From Coriaria nepalensis (taxonomy: Eukaryota; Streptophyta; Magnoliopsida; Cucurbitales; Coriariaceae), in NCBI GenBank assembly GCA_027186245.1, contig CP114500.1:2986001-3050000 (forward strand): DNA of 64,000 nucleotides, given 5' to 3'. Shown here piece after piece: positions 1 through 12,508 of the stretch. The notes under the pieces were generated by a model. The model saw only the letters and a list, made by a program, of their open reading frames with translations, ran no database searches and was not told the DNA's origin. Within the stretch, counting starts at the first letter, position 1; each line of letters opens with the position of its first letter. The position numbers and the translations under genes were made by a program.

Positions 1-2518
1 TATGTTTGATACAAAGACAAAATAGAATAATTTAATAACTCTAAAAATTAAAGTTACGGCATCTTAAAAATTCAGAGACGAAAATTAACATTACAAAATA
101 AAATAAAAAAGAAATTGAAAATTACTAAACCCAATTAATTAGTGTAATCTTGTCAAGGGTAAATACTAAAAACCCAATTAATGAATGTTGATGAGACGAC
201 AGCATTACGAGATGGAAAAAAAAAAAAAAAAAAAAGATAGAAATAAGTCGAGCCCACAAGAATTCGGGTGGGCCTGATGATCGGATGATTTGATCCAAGC
301 TGGTCCACTAAATTAAATTCGACAGCAGATAGAGATGATACGAAGAAGATACGTGATGGACAGTTTGTTTGAAGAAACAGGATTTTTTTTTTGGTAATTG
401 ACAGAAGGGAAAAGGAAAGTGGGTCAAGAAAAAAGGCTGCAGGGATTAGAGAAAAAGCATGAAAAATGGAAATCAAGGTCAGAGAGAAAATACATGCATT
501 TCCTTTTGCCTTGTCACTATCCAATGTCTCTTCCTTCCTTTTTTTTTTTCCCCTTTTAAATTTACTAAAGTTGAATAATCGTGATTTATTCAAAATATAT
601 ATTTATATGTATAATTAGTTTTTTTATATAAATTTAAAGTAAAATATATTTACTGAATCAAAGTTATAAATAAAACAAATATAATAATAATAATAAAGTA
701 ATATAAAAAAACAAAAAAACACCGTTTTAATGTATAATTATGATAATTCAAATGTTAGAATGAACGGGACCAGAAAACAAGGGTAGGGTCCCTACGGATG
801 ACGGACGATAGATGGGAGAAAGGGGTACGAGGTCCCCATGGAGTTGCATGAAAGGAGGAATTTGATTGGCTAAAAATAGACAATACATGCACGAAGCAGT
901 ATATTAAAAAAAGTAAACTAGTACACATTTACGGCACAAATTTAATTTTCAGCCAAGAAAAATTATTTATTTACGGTAAAATTATAAATATTATATTTAT
1001 ATAATAAAATTATATTTTATATATAACATTACTTAGTATAATAATCGACATTCTATACCCGACTTGTCGCATCTACGAAGCCTTACTTACTGTAGTCAGT
1101 GCGTAATGATGCCTCCTTTCATTTGCTTGCCTATTTCCAGCTGATTCAATCTAATTAGCCTACCTCCTATTGGGGTGGCTTATTAAGTTCATTTAAAAAC
1201 AATATAAATATGAAAATTAACATTTCGTATAGAATCAATTATTAATTAATTGTAACATTTTGATTTTTTTTTTTTTAATCCTTTTTTATCCCTAAATTTT
1301 TTAATTTCTAATTTAATCCTAATATTTTAAAATTTTAATTTTATTTGAAGGGCAAAATGGTCCTTCACCATTTCATATGAGAAAACGGACAGTCTGACAG
1401 CACTACCTGCTAAATTGTGTTAACAGGGAAGATCTTATTTGTTTCAATCTTTTTCCTTTTCCTTCTTTTTTTTGTTTTTTTAATTAATAATAATAATATT
1501 ATTATTATTAGAGGGAGAGGATGATGAATAGTGATAAGGGTTCTGGTTCCCCGCCAGCTGACATTGAGAGTGACAGGAAATGGCGGGTCCAGCGTGTCAC
1601 GTCACAAATTACCATTCATTACCCTCTTCTCTCCCCCCACCTCTTCTCTCCAAATCTTATATTCGTAGCAGCCAGCCCATGCCTCTCTCTAAATAGGAAT
1701 CCAATGATCATCCTCCCACTTACAATTTAAATAATATTTCAAATAAATTTATCTATTTTAAATACATTCATTAAAAATTTAAAATTCGTATTCAGTTCAA
1801 ATTGATTTAAGTTTAGGATTCATATTTAAATATAATTTTTATTTAATTTTAATTATAAATTTAAATTACAAAATTGATATAAATATATAATATCTAAAGG
1901 TATATATAACTGAAAATTATTTTAACGTTAAGAAAAATAATCCACCAAATAATATATATATATATATATATTTTTTCATATGATCCGTACATGTAGGCGA
2001 GCATATAATATCTTATGAAGATATCATCTATACAAAGAAGATAGGTAAGCTAGATAGGTTATTAATTAGAGTTTGACCAGTTTAAATCAAAGACTAATAT
2101 ATTAGTATACTTTTTTATTTTTCAAATCCCAAGGGGAATCGTCCTTAGTCTTATTAGGCCACAGTGAGTCAATCGTCAGGAAATACTGAAATGTCAGTTA
2201 TCAGTGTTGATAGAGAGAGCCAAAAAAGTTTCAGAAAAACTTGGCTTTATCTTCCCACGATCCAACCAAACTCCTCTCTTTTTACTTGACAGCCAGACTC
2301 CACAACTTTGACCAACTTATGTAAATATTAAACACTTGTGAAACAGTAAAAGGTGTGTACTAGCCAGTCTGTTCTTGTTACAGTCTTCTTGAATGGAAAC
2401 TGCAGTTTCAAACCTTCAAAACACCAGTTTGGAAAATATTAATTACATGACCCATGAGGCTTTATACGTAGTAGGATTGAGGCTCAATCTCATTTTATCA
2501 ATCCTACATAAAAGTCTT
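1..2518. other. AT-rich intergenic DNA
   Basis: I see no supportable gene here. The stretch is AT-rich with homopolymer runs. It contains a small TAA/ATT microsatellite near 1486-1510 and an (AT)n run near 1951-1971. Short open frames on either strand lack family resemblance and have low-complexity composition. Confidence 0.6.
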
Positions 2519-2869
2519 CTACAATCTTAATCTACATGCTCCTACTACCTCCATAGTCGTCCCTGCCACCAGTAACACCGGCATTTTGACCTTTACTCCC
2601 ACCACCTCCATCTCCATCGTTTCTACCACTATCACTAGTATTTTAATTGCTGTCATACTCATTTTCATTATTTCCAACAATATCTCCGCCGCTATTTTCA
2701 TACTGCCGTTACCTTAATCATATAGCATTACCGTCACTAATATTACAACCATCATCATACACAACGCCAACAATAACATTGGTTCCACCATAGCTGTTAA
2801 CGCCTCAATTGCCATTTTTATCACTGTTTCCCTCATAGCTGTCTATGTCATTCCAACCACCGTGGATAC
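2519..2869. repeat. Degenerate ACC/ATC-rich low-complexity tract
   Basis: This tract is dominated by loosely repeated ACC, ATC and CATC triplets on the plus strand. The same composition resumes just right of the Copia element, near 7326-7360. The retroelement therefore appears to have inserted inside the tract, which makes its target-site duplication hard to define. No protein-coding case can be made. Confidence 0.5.
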
Positions 2870-3013
2870 TGTAAAGGTTTGGTAAAATTGACAACACAAA
2901 ATATTGTGGACACCCCCCTTATGGCTACTATAAGGAAAGTAATTTATAATAAGGTAAGATAAAGATAAGGAAGCAAATTAATAAGGAGGAAATCAATAAT
3001 TATTCTTAATACA
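2870..3013 (-). repeat. 3' LTR of the Copia element
   Basis: In element orientation this is the downstream LTR, beginning TGTATTAAGAATA and ending near CCTTTACA. It is shorter than its partner at 7133-7325, partly because the partner has an expanded poly-A tract. The two are visibly diverged, so the insertion is not recent. Confidence 0.75.
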
Positions 3014-3248
3014 CCCTCAAAGTAAGTGTGAGATTAGTGGAGATGCAAAACTTGAAACAAAAAAAAGAATATAGAGATCGAGAGACGCTTTTAGTAAAGA
3101 TGTTCGTGATTTAAAGATTAGATAAGATGTATTGAATTATAAGAGTGTCAGCATCGATAAGTTTGCCAATAAAATGATAATCAAGATAAATATGTTTAAC
3201 GCACTTGTAAGATATATGATTGAGCTAAGAAAGACGACGCTTTTATTG

Positions 3249-6200
3249 TCACAATAAAACCGGTCGGTGAGTGAAGACAACTCGAAGATCATGAAGAAAG
3301 TGATGAAGCCAAACGACTTTGGCAGCGGCTAGAGCAAGGGCTTGATATTCATATTCACAACTAGAGGGAGAGACTATTGGTTGCTCTTTGCACTCCAAGA
3401 AATAAGATTTCTGCCCAAAAAAAAATGCAGTGAACAAAGGTAGACCGGTTAGTGTCCGAACAACTGTCCCAATCTGCATCCGAGTAAGCTACCGAACCGA
3501 TAAAGGAGGAGCAGGTAAAATAGAGACCAAAGTCAATAGTGCCCTTGACATAATAGAGAATTCGTTTGACCGCTTAAAAATGATCATTGTGAGAACATCA
3601 AGAAATTGACTGACGGAGTTCATAGAGTGAAAATGATCAGTTGAGAAATGGCTAAATATTGTAAGACGTCAATAAGAGAATAGTAAAGTGTAGGATCCGA
3701 GAAGGGAGAACCATTAAGAGATAAATGTTGGGCAACAACCATTGGGGTAGTGGCCGGTTTGCACTCAAGCAATTAAGCATGTGTAAGAATATCCCGAGCA
3801 TCTTTGGCTTGACTAAGAAAAGTGATCATTGGTGGACGTGACCTTGGGACCAAGAAAATAATTCAATGAGCCAAGATTCTTGGTAGCAAACTCAATATTG
3901 AGTTGACGAATACAATGACTAAGTTGAGCGGGATTCTTACCAGTAATAATAATGTCGTCAAAGTAAATGAGAAGATATAGAAGAGTACCATTCTTATGGA
4001 AGACAAAGAGAGATGCATCGGCTTGACTACAAGAGAAACCAAGATGAGAAAGACATTTTTTAAATCATTAAAACCATGCCCGAGTAGCTTGCTTCAAGCC
4101 ATAGAGGGCTTTTTGCAACTTACAAATATACTGCGGAAAATGAATATCAATTTAACCGGGAGGTTGCTCTATGTACATGTTCTCATGAAGAAAACTGTTG
4201 AGAAAAATATTTTTGACATCAAGTTGGTGTAGAGACCACTGATTTGGGACGTCCAGGGAAAGAACTATACAAATGGCAATGGCTTTGATGACATGACCAA
4301 ATGTGTTGGTTAAATCAAGACTCGAGATTTGACTCAAGGCTTTAGCCCCTAATAAAAGCCTTGTAGTGATCAATAGATCCGTCAAAAAAATATTTTGAAT
4401 GAAAGACCCATTTAAATCCAATAATCTTCATGTTGGTTGGGAGGGTGACAAGAGTCCATGTCCTATTGGATTAAAGAGCACGAATTTCGTCGTCCACGGT
4501 GAAAAGTTAAGCTAGACTCCTGGCAATCGATTTAAATCCTTTAGCTCAAAATGAGTGAGCAATGAGTGAACAATATATGAAGGATAAATATCAGCAAGTA
4601 AGACATGATGACAAAGCTTAAGGATACCAGATTTAGCTCAAGTGACCATTAGATGGCCATAGGAGGTGGTCAATGGTGAAAAAATAGGGATCTGGTGGTT
4701 TGTGGGCAGAGTCGAATCTGATCAGCAGACCTATACAGGTCTAGAATATTTATAACAAGGTCTAGGCTAGTGATAAGGTTTGGGCAGTGAGCATTTATAT
4801 GGGTCTCGGGAGATGAGCCAGGTTTAGGCAGTGGACAGTCAAGTGTTTAGGGTGTCATCTGAGTCTAGGAAAAGTGCACATGGGCCGAGTCTAGGCGCAT
4901 GAGCTGGGTTTAGGGAAAGAACTGGGTTTTGAAAGTGACCAGCTTATTATCTAAAGCAATATGCTTAAGAAAAAGCTGAGAAATCCAGATAAGAGAGGGG
5001 CTGAGTAGTGAAATTTTTGGAGAATGGAAAATATGACTCGTTAAACTGTGCATGTCGAGTAATATGCATGCGAGAAGAGTCATCAAAGCATTTAAAACGC
5101 TCATAGGTAGCTATTCCGAGGAAGATGCATGGAACACTTCGTGATGAGAGCTTGTAAGGCATGTAGTCATGAAGACACGAGAATACTCGACATCCAAAGG
5201 GATGGAAATTGGAGTACGTAGGAGCTACACCATAGAGAACTTTAAAGAGAGAAATATTGCTAAGTAAATGCATAGACATCCGATTGATGATATAAGTAGC
5301 CAAGCTAAAAACGTCAGAGCATAAGAAAGGAAAAGACGGGTAAGACCCATTTCTATAATATGATGATGTTTACGTTCAGCCCATCCATTTTGAGATGGTG
5401 TGTATGAACATGAACTTTGATGATGAATTCTGTGAGATTGAAGATAAGTTTGAAAGTGATTACTTGTGAATTCCGCACTGCCATCACTTTGAAAAACCTT
5501 GAGTTTGCATGCATGTTTCCATTCAACAAAGGTATGAAAATGAAGAAAAATATCATAAGTGTTAGATTTATACTTCATATGATATAACCAAGTAAACCAC
5601 AAAACATCGTTGATAAAAAGAACATAATATGCAAAGGCAAGTGAAGATGTAATAGGCAAGGGGCTCTAAATATCACAATGAATAAGATCTAAAACATTAG
5701 CAGCTCGATGATCATTAGGTGTAAACAACAATCGATGGCTCTTAGTAAGTTGACATACATTACAAAGTTTAATAGTATGAAGAATAGAAGTAAGAGAAAT
5801 AAGTCCCATTTTATTCTATAAGGAAATAATAAAATTATTAATATGATTAAGTCTTGCAAGTCATCAAAAGAAGCACGTAAAACTAAACTAATAAGGATAT
5901 AAATAAAAGTTGAGTAACCATTCTCAAGTACATAAAGACCTTGTTTTCTTTTACCAGTCGCCACAACCTGATTTGTTCTCCGATTATGAATGGTAAAAAG
6001 AGTCATTAACAAAGGTAACACCAAGAGAAAAATCCGATGTTAGCTTGGTAATAGAGAGCACATTTTTGGTGAGATGTGGAATAACGAGCATGTCCAATAA
6101 ACAAAAATGTGGGGGAAAAAGCAACTATCAACATGAGAAATAGGAAGAGAAGCCTCATTCAAGACAACAACAGAATTCTAACCGTAATATAATGTAGTGG

Positions 6201-7089
6201 AATAAAAGGTGGAGGGATTGAAAGTTATGTGAGGGGAGGTGTCCATGTCGATGTACCAATCAGATTGAGCCCTTGTAAAGGTTTCACGAATTGGCAAAGG
6301 CAGCTGAAAGGTTTGCACTTTCATTTTTCCGTTTATATCACTTGTGACAACAATTAGCCGTATGACCATCAACTTTGTAAATTTGACATGTAAAATGGGA
6401 GTAACAGCGGCCACCATAGAACTGGAAGAAGAACAATTAGCAAAAAATACAGGATATGATTCAATAGTACCTTCAATTGATTTTTAAAACAACTCAAAAC
6501 TTTCAACTTTATAAACTAAATCCTTGAAACTGGGTAGCGGTATGAAAGCCATTTGGCAGGCGGAAAAACTAGAGAATGAGAGCTCGAGTCTAGGCAAAAA
6601 CTAGTGAGACTTTTCAATTTCATCAATGGGGTAAGTAATAACATTAAGTTAATCACACGATGCTTTAAAAGACCTATCATAATCGCTAACTGAACGAGAT
6701 CACTTTTTCATCAACTGAAGATCATTCTTAATTTGAAGCTCAAGTTGCTTAGAGCCATGACTGAAGGTTGTCTTTAAGGTGAGCCAAACCAAGCGAGACA
6801 AAGAGCAACCAATTGTTTCGGCTATGACCTCTTTTGTGAGAGAATAAATGAGAAAACTAGGAAAATGTTGATCCGTAGTAATCCATTCTTGGAATTTAGG
6901 GTTCAGTTTAGGTGGACGACATTAAGTTAGTTCCATCAACAAAACCAAACAAGCCTAAAAGCAAGAGAGGAGAAACACAAGTTGACTATTCCATAATAGG
7001 TAATTGGATGCGGATAGTTTGATGGTTACCAAGTGAATAATTGTATTGAGAGAAAGGGAGATGTCGGAGAAAGAGGAGGAATCGGCCAT
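3249..7089 (-). pseudogene. Copia gag-pol remnants
   Basis: The gag start at 7089 reads MADSSSFSDISLSLN, followed by the Copia gag motif KLSASNYLLWNSQ. Near 6400 there is a damaged zinc knuckle (CQIYKVDGHTANCC, second Cys lost) and a damaged protease site (WYIDMDTSPHIT, where D-S/T-G-A is expected). Integrase shows SDGSAEF and NGWAERKHHHI around 5480-5380. Reverse transcriptase shows QLDVKNIFLNSFLHENMY at about 4200 and the catalytic box as YFDDI near 3940. RNase H traces lie at 3250-3480. The pieces fall in different frames with internal stops, so no functional polyprotein is expected. Confidence 0.85.
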
Positions 7090-7120
7090 AGGGATCGGAG
7101 GAGGAGTTTAACATAGGGTT

Positions 7121-7132
7121 TGCATGATACCA
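7121..7132 (-). other. Copia primer-binding site
   Basis: On the minus strand the bases read TGGTATCATGCA. The first eight match the TGGTATCA start of the initiator-methionine tRNA complement that most plant Copia elements use as primer site. It sits exactly at the inner edge of the 5' LTR. Confidence 0.75.
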
Positions 7133-7325
7133 TATAAGAGTTTGGTAAAATTAATCTCACAAAATATTGTGAGCTGTTGTGCATTATATATAAAGAATAT
7201 AGGAAATTACAAGAAACTAACTTACAAAAAGGTAAGCAAAAAAAAAAAAAAAAAGAAGGAAACACATTATTGCTAAAAATAAGGAAATAAATCAATAAGG
7301 AAAAAATCAAGAAGTATTCTTAACA
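7133..7325 (-). repeat. 5' LTR of the Copia element
   Basis: In element orientation it starts TGTTAAGAATAC and ends directly before the primer-binding site. It contains an A-rich tract near 7238-7255. It pairs with the LTR at 2870-3013. Confidence 0.75.
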
Positions 7326-8920
7326 ACCACCGTCATTTCCATCACCATCAATCATCATAGTTTAATTGATCGCATCAAATAATTTCACATATTATATTAA
7401 CATTGTAAAAATTTGAATTTGAACTACTCAATGGGAAAATTTTGTGGTCTAGATGGGAATTTAGGTTCTGGTCCGATTTCAATACTGATTTTTGATATCG
7501 AATAAGTTTTAGTATTGGTATTGTTTCTAACATTAGAAGACGGGAGCATAATTGGAACGAGTACCGATTTTAAAAATAATTTGAGTACTGGTTAATAATA
7601 AGAAAAAAGAAGGAAAAAATAATATTATTTTAGATTACACTTTTTATTTTCTTCTCTTTCTCTTCTCATTCTTCTTATGGCTTATTTGGTTCTAATTCAT
7701 GAGTGGAATAAGTAAAATGAGAATCGTTGAAATTATGGATGAAATGAAATTCTCAAAGAAATGGAATAATGGAGACGAGAATAAATTTAGATATATTTTT
7801 TTAATTCTCGGCATTACCACCCTCTAAGCTGGTAATGAGAAGAATCGATATTTGCCCGTATAATAGATGGAATGTAACCAAATAGTATAAATGGAATCAA
7901 TTCTATTTTCTGATTTCATAGAATCACAATCAAATAAGCCAATATTTTCTCTTTCATAGTTCTTAATCACTTTTTTTTCTCCTCTTCCCTTCTCTTCTTC
8001 TCTTGGTACGAACAAGACTCGCAATGCCATCCTGATATTTTTCCGACATTGACCCCATATATTTTTTAGTATCAACAGAATCAGAACCAAGCTAGTACTA
8101 ATAATTTCAGTCCCTTTCCAATACTGATACCAAAATAATCGGAACCGGTATCACCCTATCACAATCCCGATGGTTCTCTTATCCATCCCTAAATCTCAAT
8201 CTTAATACTTTGAACCATTCTGACCCTAAATAAATGGGAAAGAATTAAATAGAGTTAATTAGGTAATTTCAAAAAAAGAAGGATGAGTAAGAGGAATTAT
8301 GCATGAGGGCCTCAACTTAGGGTGGCAGAAAAGAAATGAAACTCATGTTACGTAGGGCCTCTTCTTTTATCTGCCAACAACAAAACTATAATTATTAGAC
8401 TCGACAAAATCTAGCAAGAGTTTTGTGAGGTTTTTGCTTTCTTTGTACGTATTATATTTATATTTATATTTTATATTTTTTTTTTCTTGCTTTGTAATAA
8501 AAAACAAGATCAATTTTGATGTTTCTGGAAGGGTACATGCATGACCAACACATCCTCCATTAATGCTTCTCTCACTTAATTCCTCCCCCTGTAAAATCCG
8601 TGCCCTAATTATTAGCTTTCATGTATCTTTCTTTCGAACCCTTGATTCCAAATGTCGAGTCACCTCTGTCATGTCAAGTTCACACTCTTTGCATCGAGTT
8701 ACGGGTGGACCAACTTCTCTACAACAACTAACGAATAAGCAAAGTTGTCACAAATTAAATTGTAATGATCCGCCCCACTAACACACTTGGCCTTAGATTT
8801 CCATGCATGCAGCTTTTAAGTTAATTAGAGTTAAGTAAGTGTAGATTAAAGTGTTAAACTAACATTAATGATATGTACAACAGCACTGTTTCGGGGTGCT
8901 TCTTGAGGATGCAACTAGAA
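7326..8920. other. Intergenic DNA with a possible palindromic repeat
   Basis: No gene is visible. Diverged sequences around 7455-7530 and 8095-8195 look partly inverted relative to each other, sharing GGTTC..CCGATT and AATACTGAT-type blocks. This suggests an old foldback-like repeat about 0.7 kb long with the MITE at 7678-7941 inside it. The outer pairing is weak by eye. Confidence 0.4.
7678..7941. mobile_element. Small non-autonomous MITE
   Basis: The left end reads TGGCTTATTTGGTTCTAATTC. The reverse complement of the right end reads TGGCTTATTTGATTGTGATTC, giving imperfect terminal inverted repeats of about 21 bases around a 264-bp AT-rich core with no coding capacity. Such short inverted-repeat elements are typical plant MITEs. 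I could not define a clear target duplication, so the superfamily is left open. Confidence 0.6.
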
Positions 8921-9520
8921 AGTGAGACAGCTCTATCTTGTCTTCTATTTCATTTTTTTCATCTTACACGCAACCACTTTCCTCTCCCTCTCCCTCTCCC
9001 TTTCCAGTATCTCCACCATTAATTCCCCCTTATTTTTACCTTCAACCTATTGTTGTAAGAAACCAACAAAGGAAAAAAAAAAGGGTGAAAATTTTGAAAA
9101 TTTTAATGATTAATTTAAGTCTGTCTTGTAAGAAGATTTCGAGTAGAGACACCTATTTTCTGCAGCAGGGAAGATATTGATGGCCACACTTTCATCCCCT
9201 CTTATCTTTTCCTTTTCTCTATCTATTTATTAATAATTATTATTATTATTATGATTATTATGATTATTATTTTTAATAAATAGAACTAATATTTTGCTTA
9301 TGTTTATTTATTAATAAAAATAAAACTTATATATATGTCATTTATAGTAATTATTCCTATAAATGCAAATAAGTGAGGTTTACTTTTGTCATCTCTGTTG
9401 AATTATTCTTTGCTAATCGGCCACGTAGATCTTCTCCTTTTTCTCCACCTTCTTCAACTCAGCAGCAGAAGAAGAAGATAAAGAAGATTAAAGAAAAGAA
9501 ATTTGAGAAACCAAAGAAAA
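8921..9520 (+). promoter_or_regulatory. Upstream region and leader of the ZF-HD gene
   Basis: This stretch has no gene of its own. It holds a CT-rich run (CTCTCCCTCTCCCTCTCCC type) near 8980-9005, common in plant leaders and core promoters, then AT-rich DNA and a purine-rich leader (AGAAGAAGAAGATAAAGAAG) just before the ATG at 9521. Confidence 0.4.
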
Positions 9521-10294
9521 ATGGAATTTGACGAGGAACACGAAGAAGAACAAGAAGAGGAAATGGAGGAGGAGATGCAGACGCAGCATCAACTCGGTAC
9601 TAACTCGGGTTCGGCCCGGCCCAGAATGGGACCCAATAGCGGCGAAGGTGGTTCGACGGTTAGAAAAAGTATGACCGGAACAACTACTACTCCTACTACT
9701 ATCAGGTACAGAGAGTGCCTGAAGAACCACGCCATCAGCATAGGCGGACACGCCGTCGACGGTTGCGGCGAGTTCATTGCCTCCGGGGAAGACGGTACTC
9801 TCGACGCGCTCAAATGCGCCGCGTGTAACTGCCACCGGAATTTCCACCGCAAAGAAACCGATGCGCCAGATCAGATCGGTACTACTAATCACCACTCGCT
9901 CCAACCGTATCCCCACCACCACCCGAGCTTCGCCCCCCCGTACTACCGTGCACTGCCGCCTCCGTCAGGCTACCTCCACCTGAGCTCACCTCCAGGTCAT
10001 CATCAGAGGCCGTTGGCGTTGCCTGCTGTGTCGGGAGGTAGAGACGAGGAAGGGATGTCGAATCCGAGCAGTAGCGGTGGGGGCGGTGGAGGATCGTCGA
10101 AGAAAAGGTTTAGGACAAAGTTCAGTCAGGAGCAGAAGGAGAAGATGTTAGCATTTGCAGAGACGGTTGGGTGGAGGATTCAGAAACACGACGAGGTCGC
10201 GGTGGAGCAGTTTTGCGCGGAGGCTGGTGTGAACCGCCATGTTTTGAAGGTCTGGATGCATAATAACAAGCACACTCTTGGTAAGAAACCTTAA
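9521..10294 (+). CDS. Zinc-finger homeodomain (ZF-HD) transcription factor
   Basis: This is an intronless gene of 257 codons. The start is the ATG at 9521 (MEFDEE); the frame extends 18 bases upstream but without an ATG. An acidic Glu-rich N-terminus (residues 1-20) is followed by the ZF-HD dimerisation zinc finger at about 61-112, with [20 protein letters not shown] and [11 protein letters not shown] supplying the Cys/His ligands. A proline- and histidine-rich linker and a Gly run follow. The C-terminal homeodomain spans about 194-254, with [16 protein letters not shown] and the family's recognition helix VWMHNNKH in place of WFQN. Members are plant-specific nuclear DNA-binding proteins acting as homo- or heterodimers in development and stress responses. 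Lack of an intron and the domain order fit the family. I do not assign an individual ZHD number. Confidence 0.95.
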   Translation: MEFDEEHEEEQEEEMEEEMQTQHQLGTNSGSARPRMGPNSGEGGSTVRKSMTGTTTTPTTIRYRECLKNHAISIGGHAVDGCGEFIASGEDGTLDALKCAACNCHRNFHRKETDAPDQIGTTNHHSLQPYPHHHPSFAPPYYRALPPPSGYLHLSSPPGHHQRPLALPAVSGGRDEEGMSNPSSSGGGGGGSSKKRFRTKFSQEQKEKMLAFAETVGWRIQKHDEVAVEQFCAEAGVNRHVLKVWMHNNKHTLGKKP

Positions 10295-12508
10295 ACATAA
10301 TTTGAAGATAAATTAATTACTCAATTAATCAATTGATTTAGACAATTCTGTTGTGAATTAGCTCTGCCGGGAAGATCCAGCTAATTATTCCGGCCATTTT
10401 CTCTTTTTATTTCTATGCGTTTCAATTTAGTACTTTTTAGTTTCAGTGTAGCGTCGTTTTTTTTCTTTTTTTCTTTTTTTCCTTTTTCTTGGAAAGTTTG
10501 AGGTTAAGTTTATCGTGTTTAAATTTGATAATTCTTGCCTCATGAGAATGCAAATGGCCATGGGGTCTTAGCTTTCATGTTTGAGCTTTGAATTTGATAA
10601 TGCCGAGGTAGAAGATGACTGTCTAATCAGTATTTATCGAGAATGAGATAAAAGTTTTCATGAGCATGACGTAGAGAGACAAAATTAATGGGTTGCTGTT
10701 ATGTATAAACTTTAGAGAAAGAAAAGCCGCAATGTTTTTAGTTGCTATTAACATTTGTCAACCTCTCCTTCCTATCCAGCACCAGCACCAGCACCAGCAC
10801 CGCTTGACCTTCCTTTTACTCTCTCTCTCTCTGTCACGTAAAAACTTAATTCTGATCGTGGTTTCTGGAGATTTTTAATGCACGAGTCTCACCGACAATG
10901 GAGTGTGGTTTGACTGATCCACGTGTTAGGATTTCATTGGGCAGGTCACTTTACGATTTCAACTGTATAGTCATATTCACGAAAGATAGTTTGCAATTGA
11001 TTTCGTACTACTAGCTATCTACAATCAAAAGAATATATGGAGATGAAAGATGGAACACGTTGTACTAGGTAGAGCGTAGAGACATGTTTGTGCTGCCAAA
11101 AAGTAAGGGGAAAAAAAAGAAAAAAAAAACATAGTAAGGCAAAAAAATTTTTAAAGGAACAGAAGTTTTTGTCGGAAAAAATGGCGTGAGATGTCGGTAT
11201 AGTAGGTTGATGAGTTGATCTTACGTTGTTGCTGTTTGTTTATGAACAACATGTGGGCTCTATCCATTCTCCAATCTCCAGTGAGAACAACCAACGAATA
11301 AGACGATAGATGGTCAACGACCACGAGTTGACTTATGGATTTAGTTTAAGACTTTGAAAGCAACTAATTAATTCTAGTTCAAGGTTTTAATGTAAGAGAT
11401 GATAATTGATTAAGACAATGATCTTGCATGCATGCTTAATTACTATTTATTAATTAATCAATTAATAGCTCTCCCTTTTGTCTTTTTACGGAGTTAAGGA
11501 CATGATCATAGATTCATATCACTAATCGTACCGTACGTCATCTCGATCCGTCTTTCTTTTTGTCCTCTCCTACTAATTATTATATGATTAATCTTGATTT
11601 GTTTAATTAGCAATTGATTATGGAAAAAGCGAACGGCATATATTGACCATAAAACACGTTCGGGTAATCTTGCATTTGGGCTTAGATATAAAACACGTTT
11701 GGGTAATCTTACAAGACAAGTGTATACGTACCTCTCTCTAATCTGCGGCCCATGATGATTACATGGGCCAATCTGAGTCCACTGGGACTCTTTACATTCC
11801 AGTCTCTTGACCCATGTCACTTTGTACAAATTGTCCGGCCCATTATTGCTTTATGAGAAGAAGTAAAGGCTCTTCATACTCTTATTAATCTAATGCTTTT
11901 AATGGTCCACATTAGTCACATTATAGTTCTTAATTTGTCCATTTAGCGAAGAGACCTTTTCAGTTGTTTTTGCCGGAGACAGTAATAGGGGATTGAGATA
12001 TGTTCTAGAAGGTTGTCCGAGATCGGAGAAGCTCGAGATTAGGGACAGCCCCGTGTGGTGATGTGATGTGGCGCCACTGTCCGGCCTGCATTGTTATTAC
12101 AGCACAGCATGAGGTTTCTATGGATGGCTTCTTGAAGAGAAAAACGGTGATGATTATGTTCAAATTTTGTATATGTATCGATCCCTTGAAGGGCTGAGAA
12201 TTGATGTTTCGAGATGTTTGAACATCTTGTAAGAGTTTTTTTTTTTTTTTTGCGTTGGAGAATATTTGGATTTTGTGGGCCCTGGATAAACTGTATTTGG
12301 TGCTGGTGAGTATCAGAGACCCTGAAAGATTAAGTAAAAGCGTAGAAGAAATAGAGTCTGTTTGTTTGGATTCAAAATAGATTAGCAAAAACATACTAAA
12401 AAGAGAAAATTTATTAATAACTGTAGAAAAATAACGACATGTCGTTATGAGGAGAATAGAACGTAGCTGCCAAGAAACAGACAGCAAAAGAAAAGATTGA
12501 GGTATTTA
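10295..12508. other. Intergenic DNA between ZF-HD and the serine hydrolase
   Basis: The first few hundred bases are the probable ZF-HD 3' UTR, with T-rich tracts near 10450-10490. A (CAGCAC)n microsatellite lies at about 10778-10800. The last few hundred bases hold the probable 3' UTR of the minus-strand hydrolase gene. No convincing reading frame is present. Confidence 0.5.
11649..11712. repeat. Short direct repeat, 39-bp spacing
   Basis: The bases ATAAAACACGTTCGGGTAAT at 11649 recur as ATAAAACACGTTTGGGTAAT at 11688, each followed by CTT. Two tandem copies, apparently a local duplication. Confidence 0.7.

Larger units (their letters stand above)
2870..7325 (-). mobile_element. Decayed Ty1-copia LTR retrotransposon
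   Basis: This is a near full-length but dead Copia element read on the minus strand, in order LTR, primer site, gag, protease, integrase, reverse transcriptase, RNase H, LTR. The two LTRs match through GTTTGGTAAAATT and CACAAAATATTGTG. The tRNA-Met-type primer site TGGTATCA lies just inside the right LTR. A purine-rich tract (ACTTTGAGGG on the minus strand) precedes the left LTR, which begins TGTATTAAG. Flanking ACCAC occurs at 2856-2860 and 7326-7330 and could be the target duplication, but about 9 extra bases would then separate it from the left LTR, and the surrounding DNA is ACC-rich. Many stops and frameshifts break the polyprotein. Confidence 0.9.

Noticed and set aside
153..593. 146-codon open frame on the minus strand
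   Set aside because: It is Phe/Ser-rich low complexity crossing poly-A and poly-T runs, with no family resemblance, no splice logic and no promoter context.
12005..12487. 160-codon open frame on the minus strand just downstream of the hydrolase gene
   Set aside because: It lies in the expected 3' UTR, crosses a poly-A run that encodes a lysine stretch, and has no recognisable domain.
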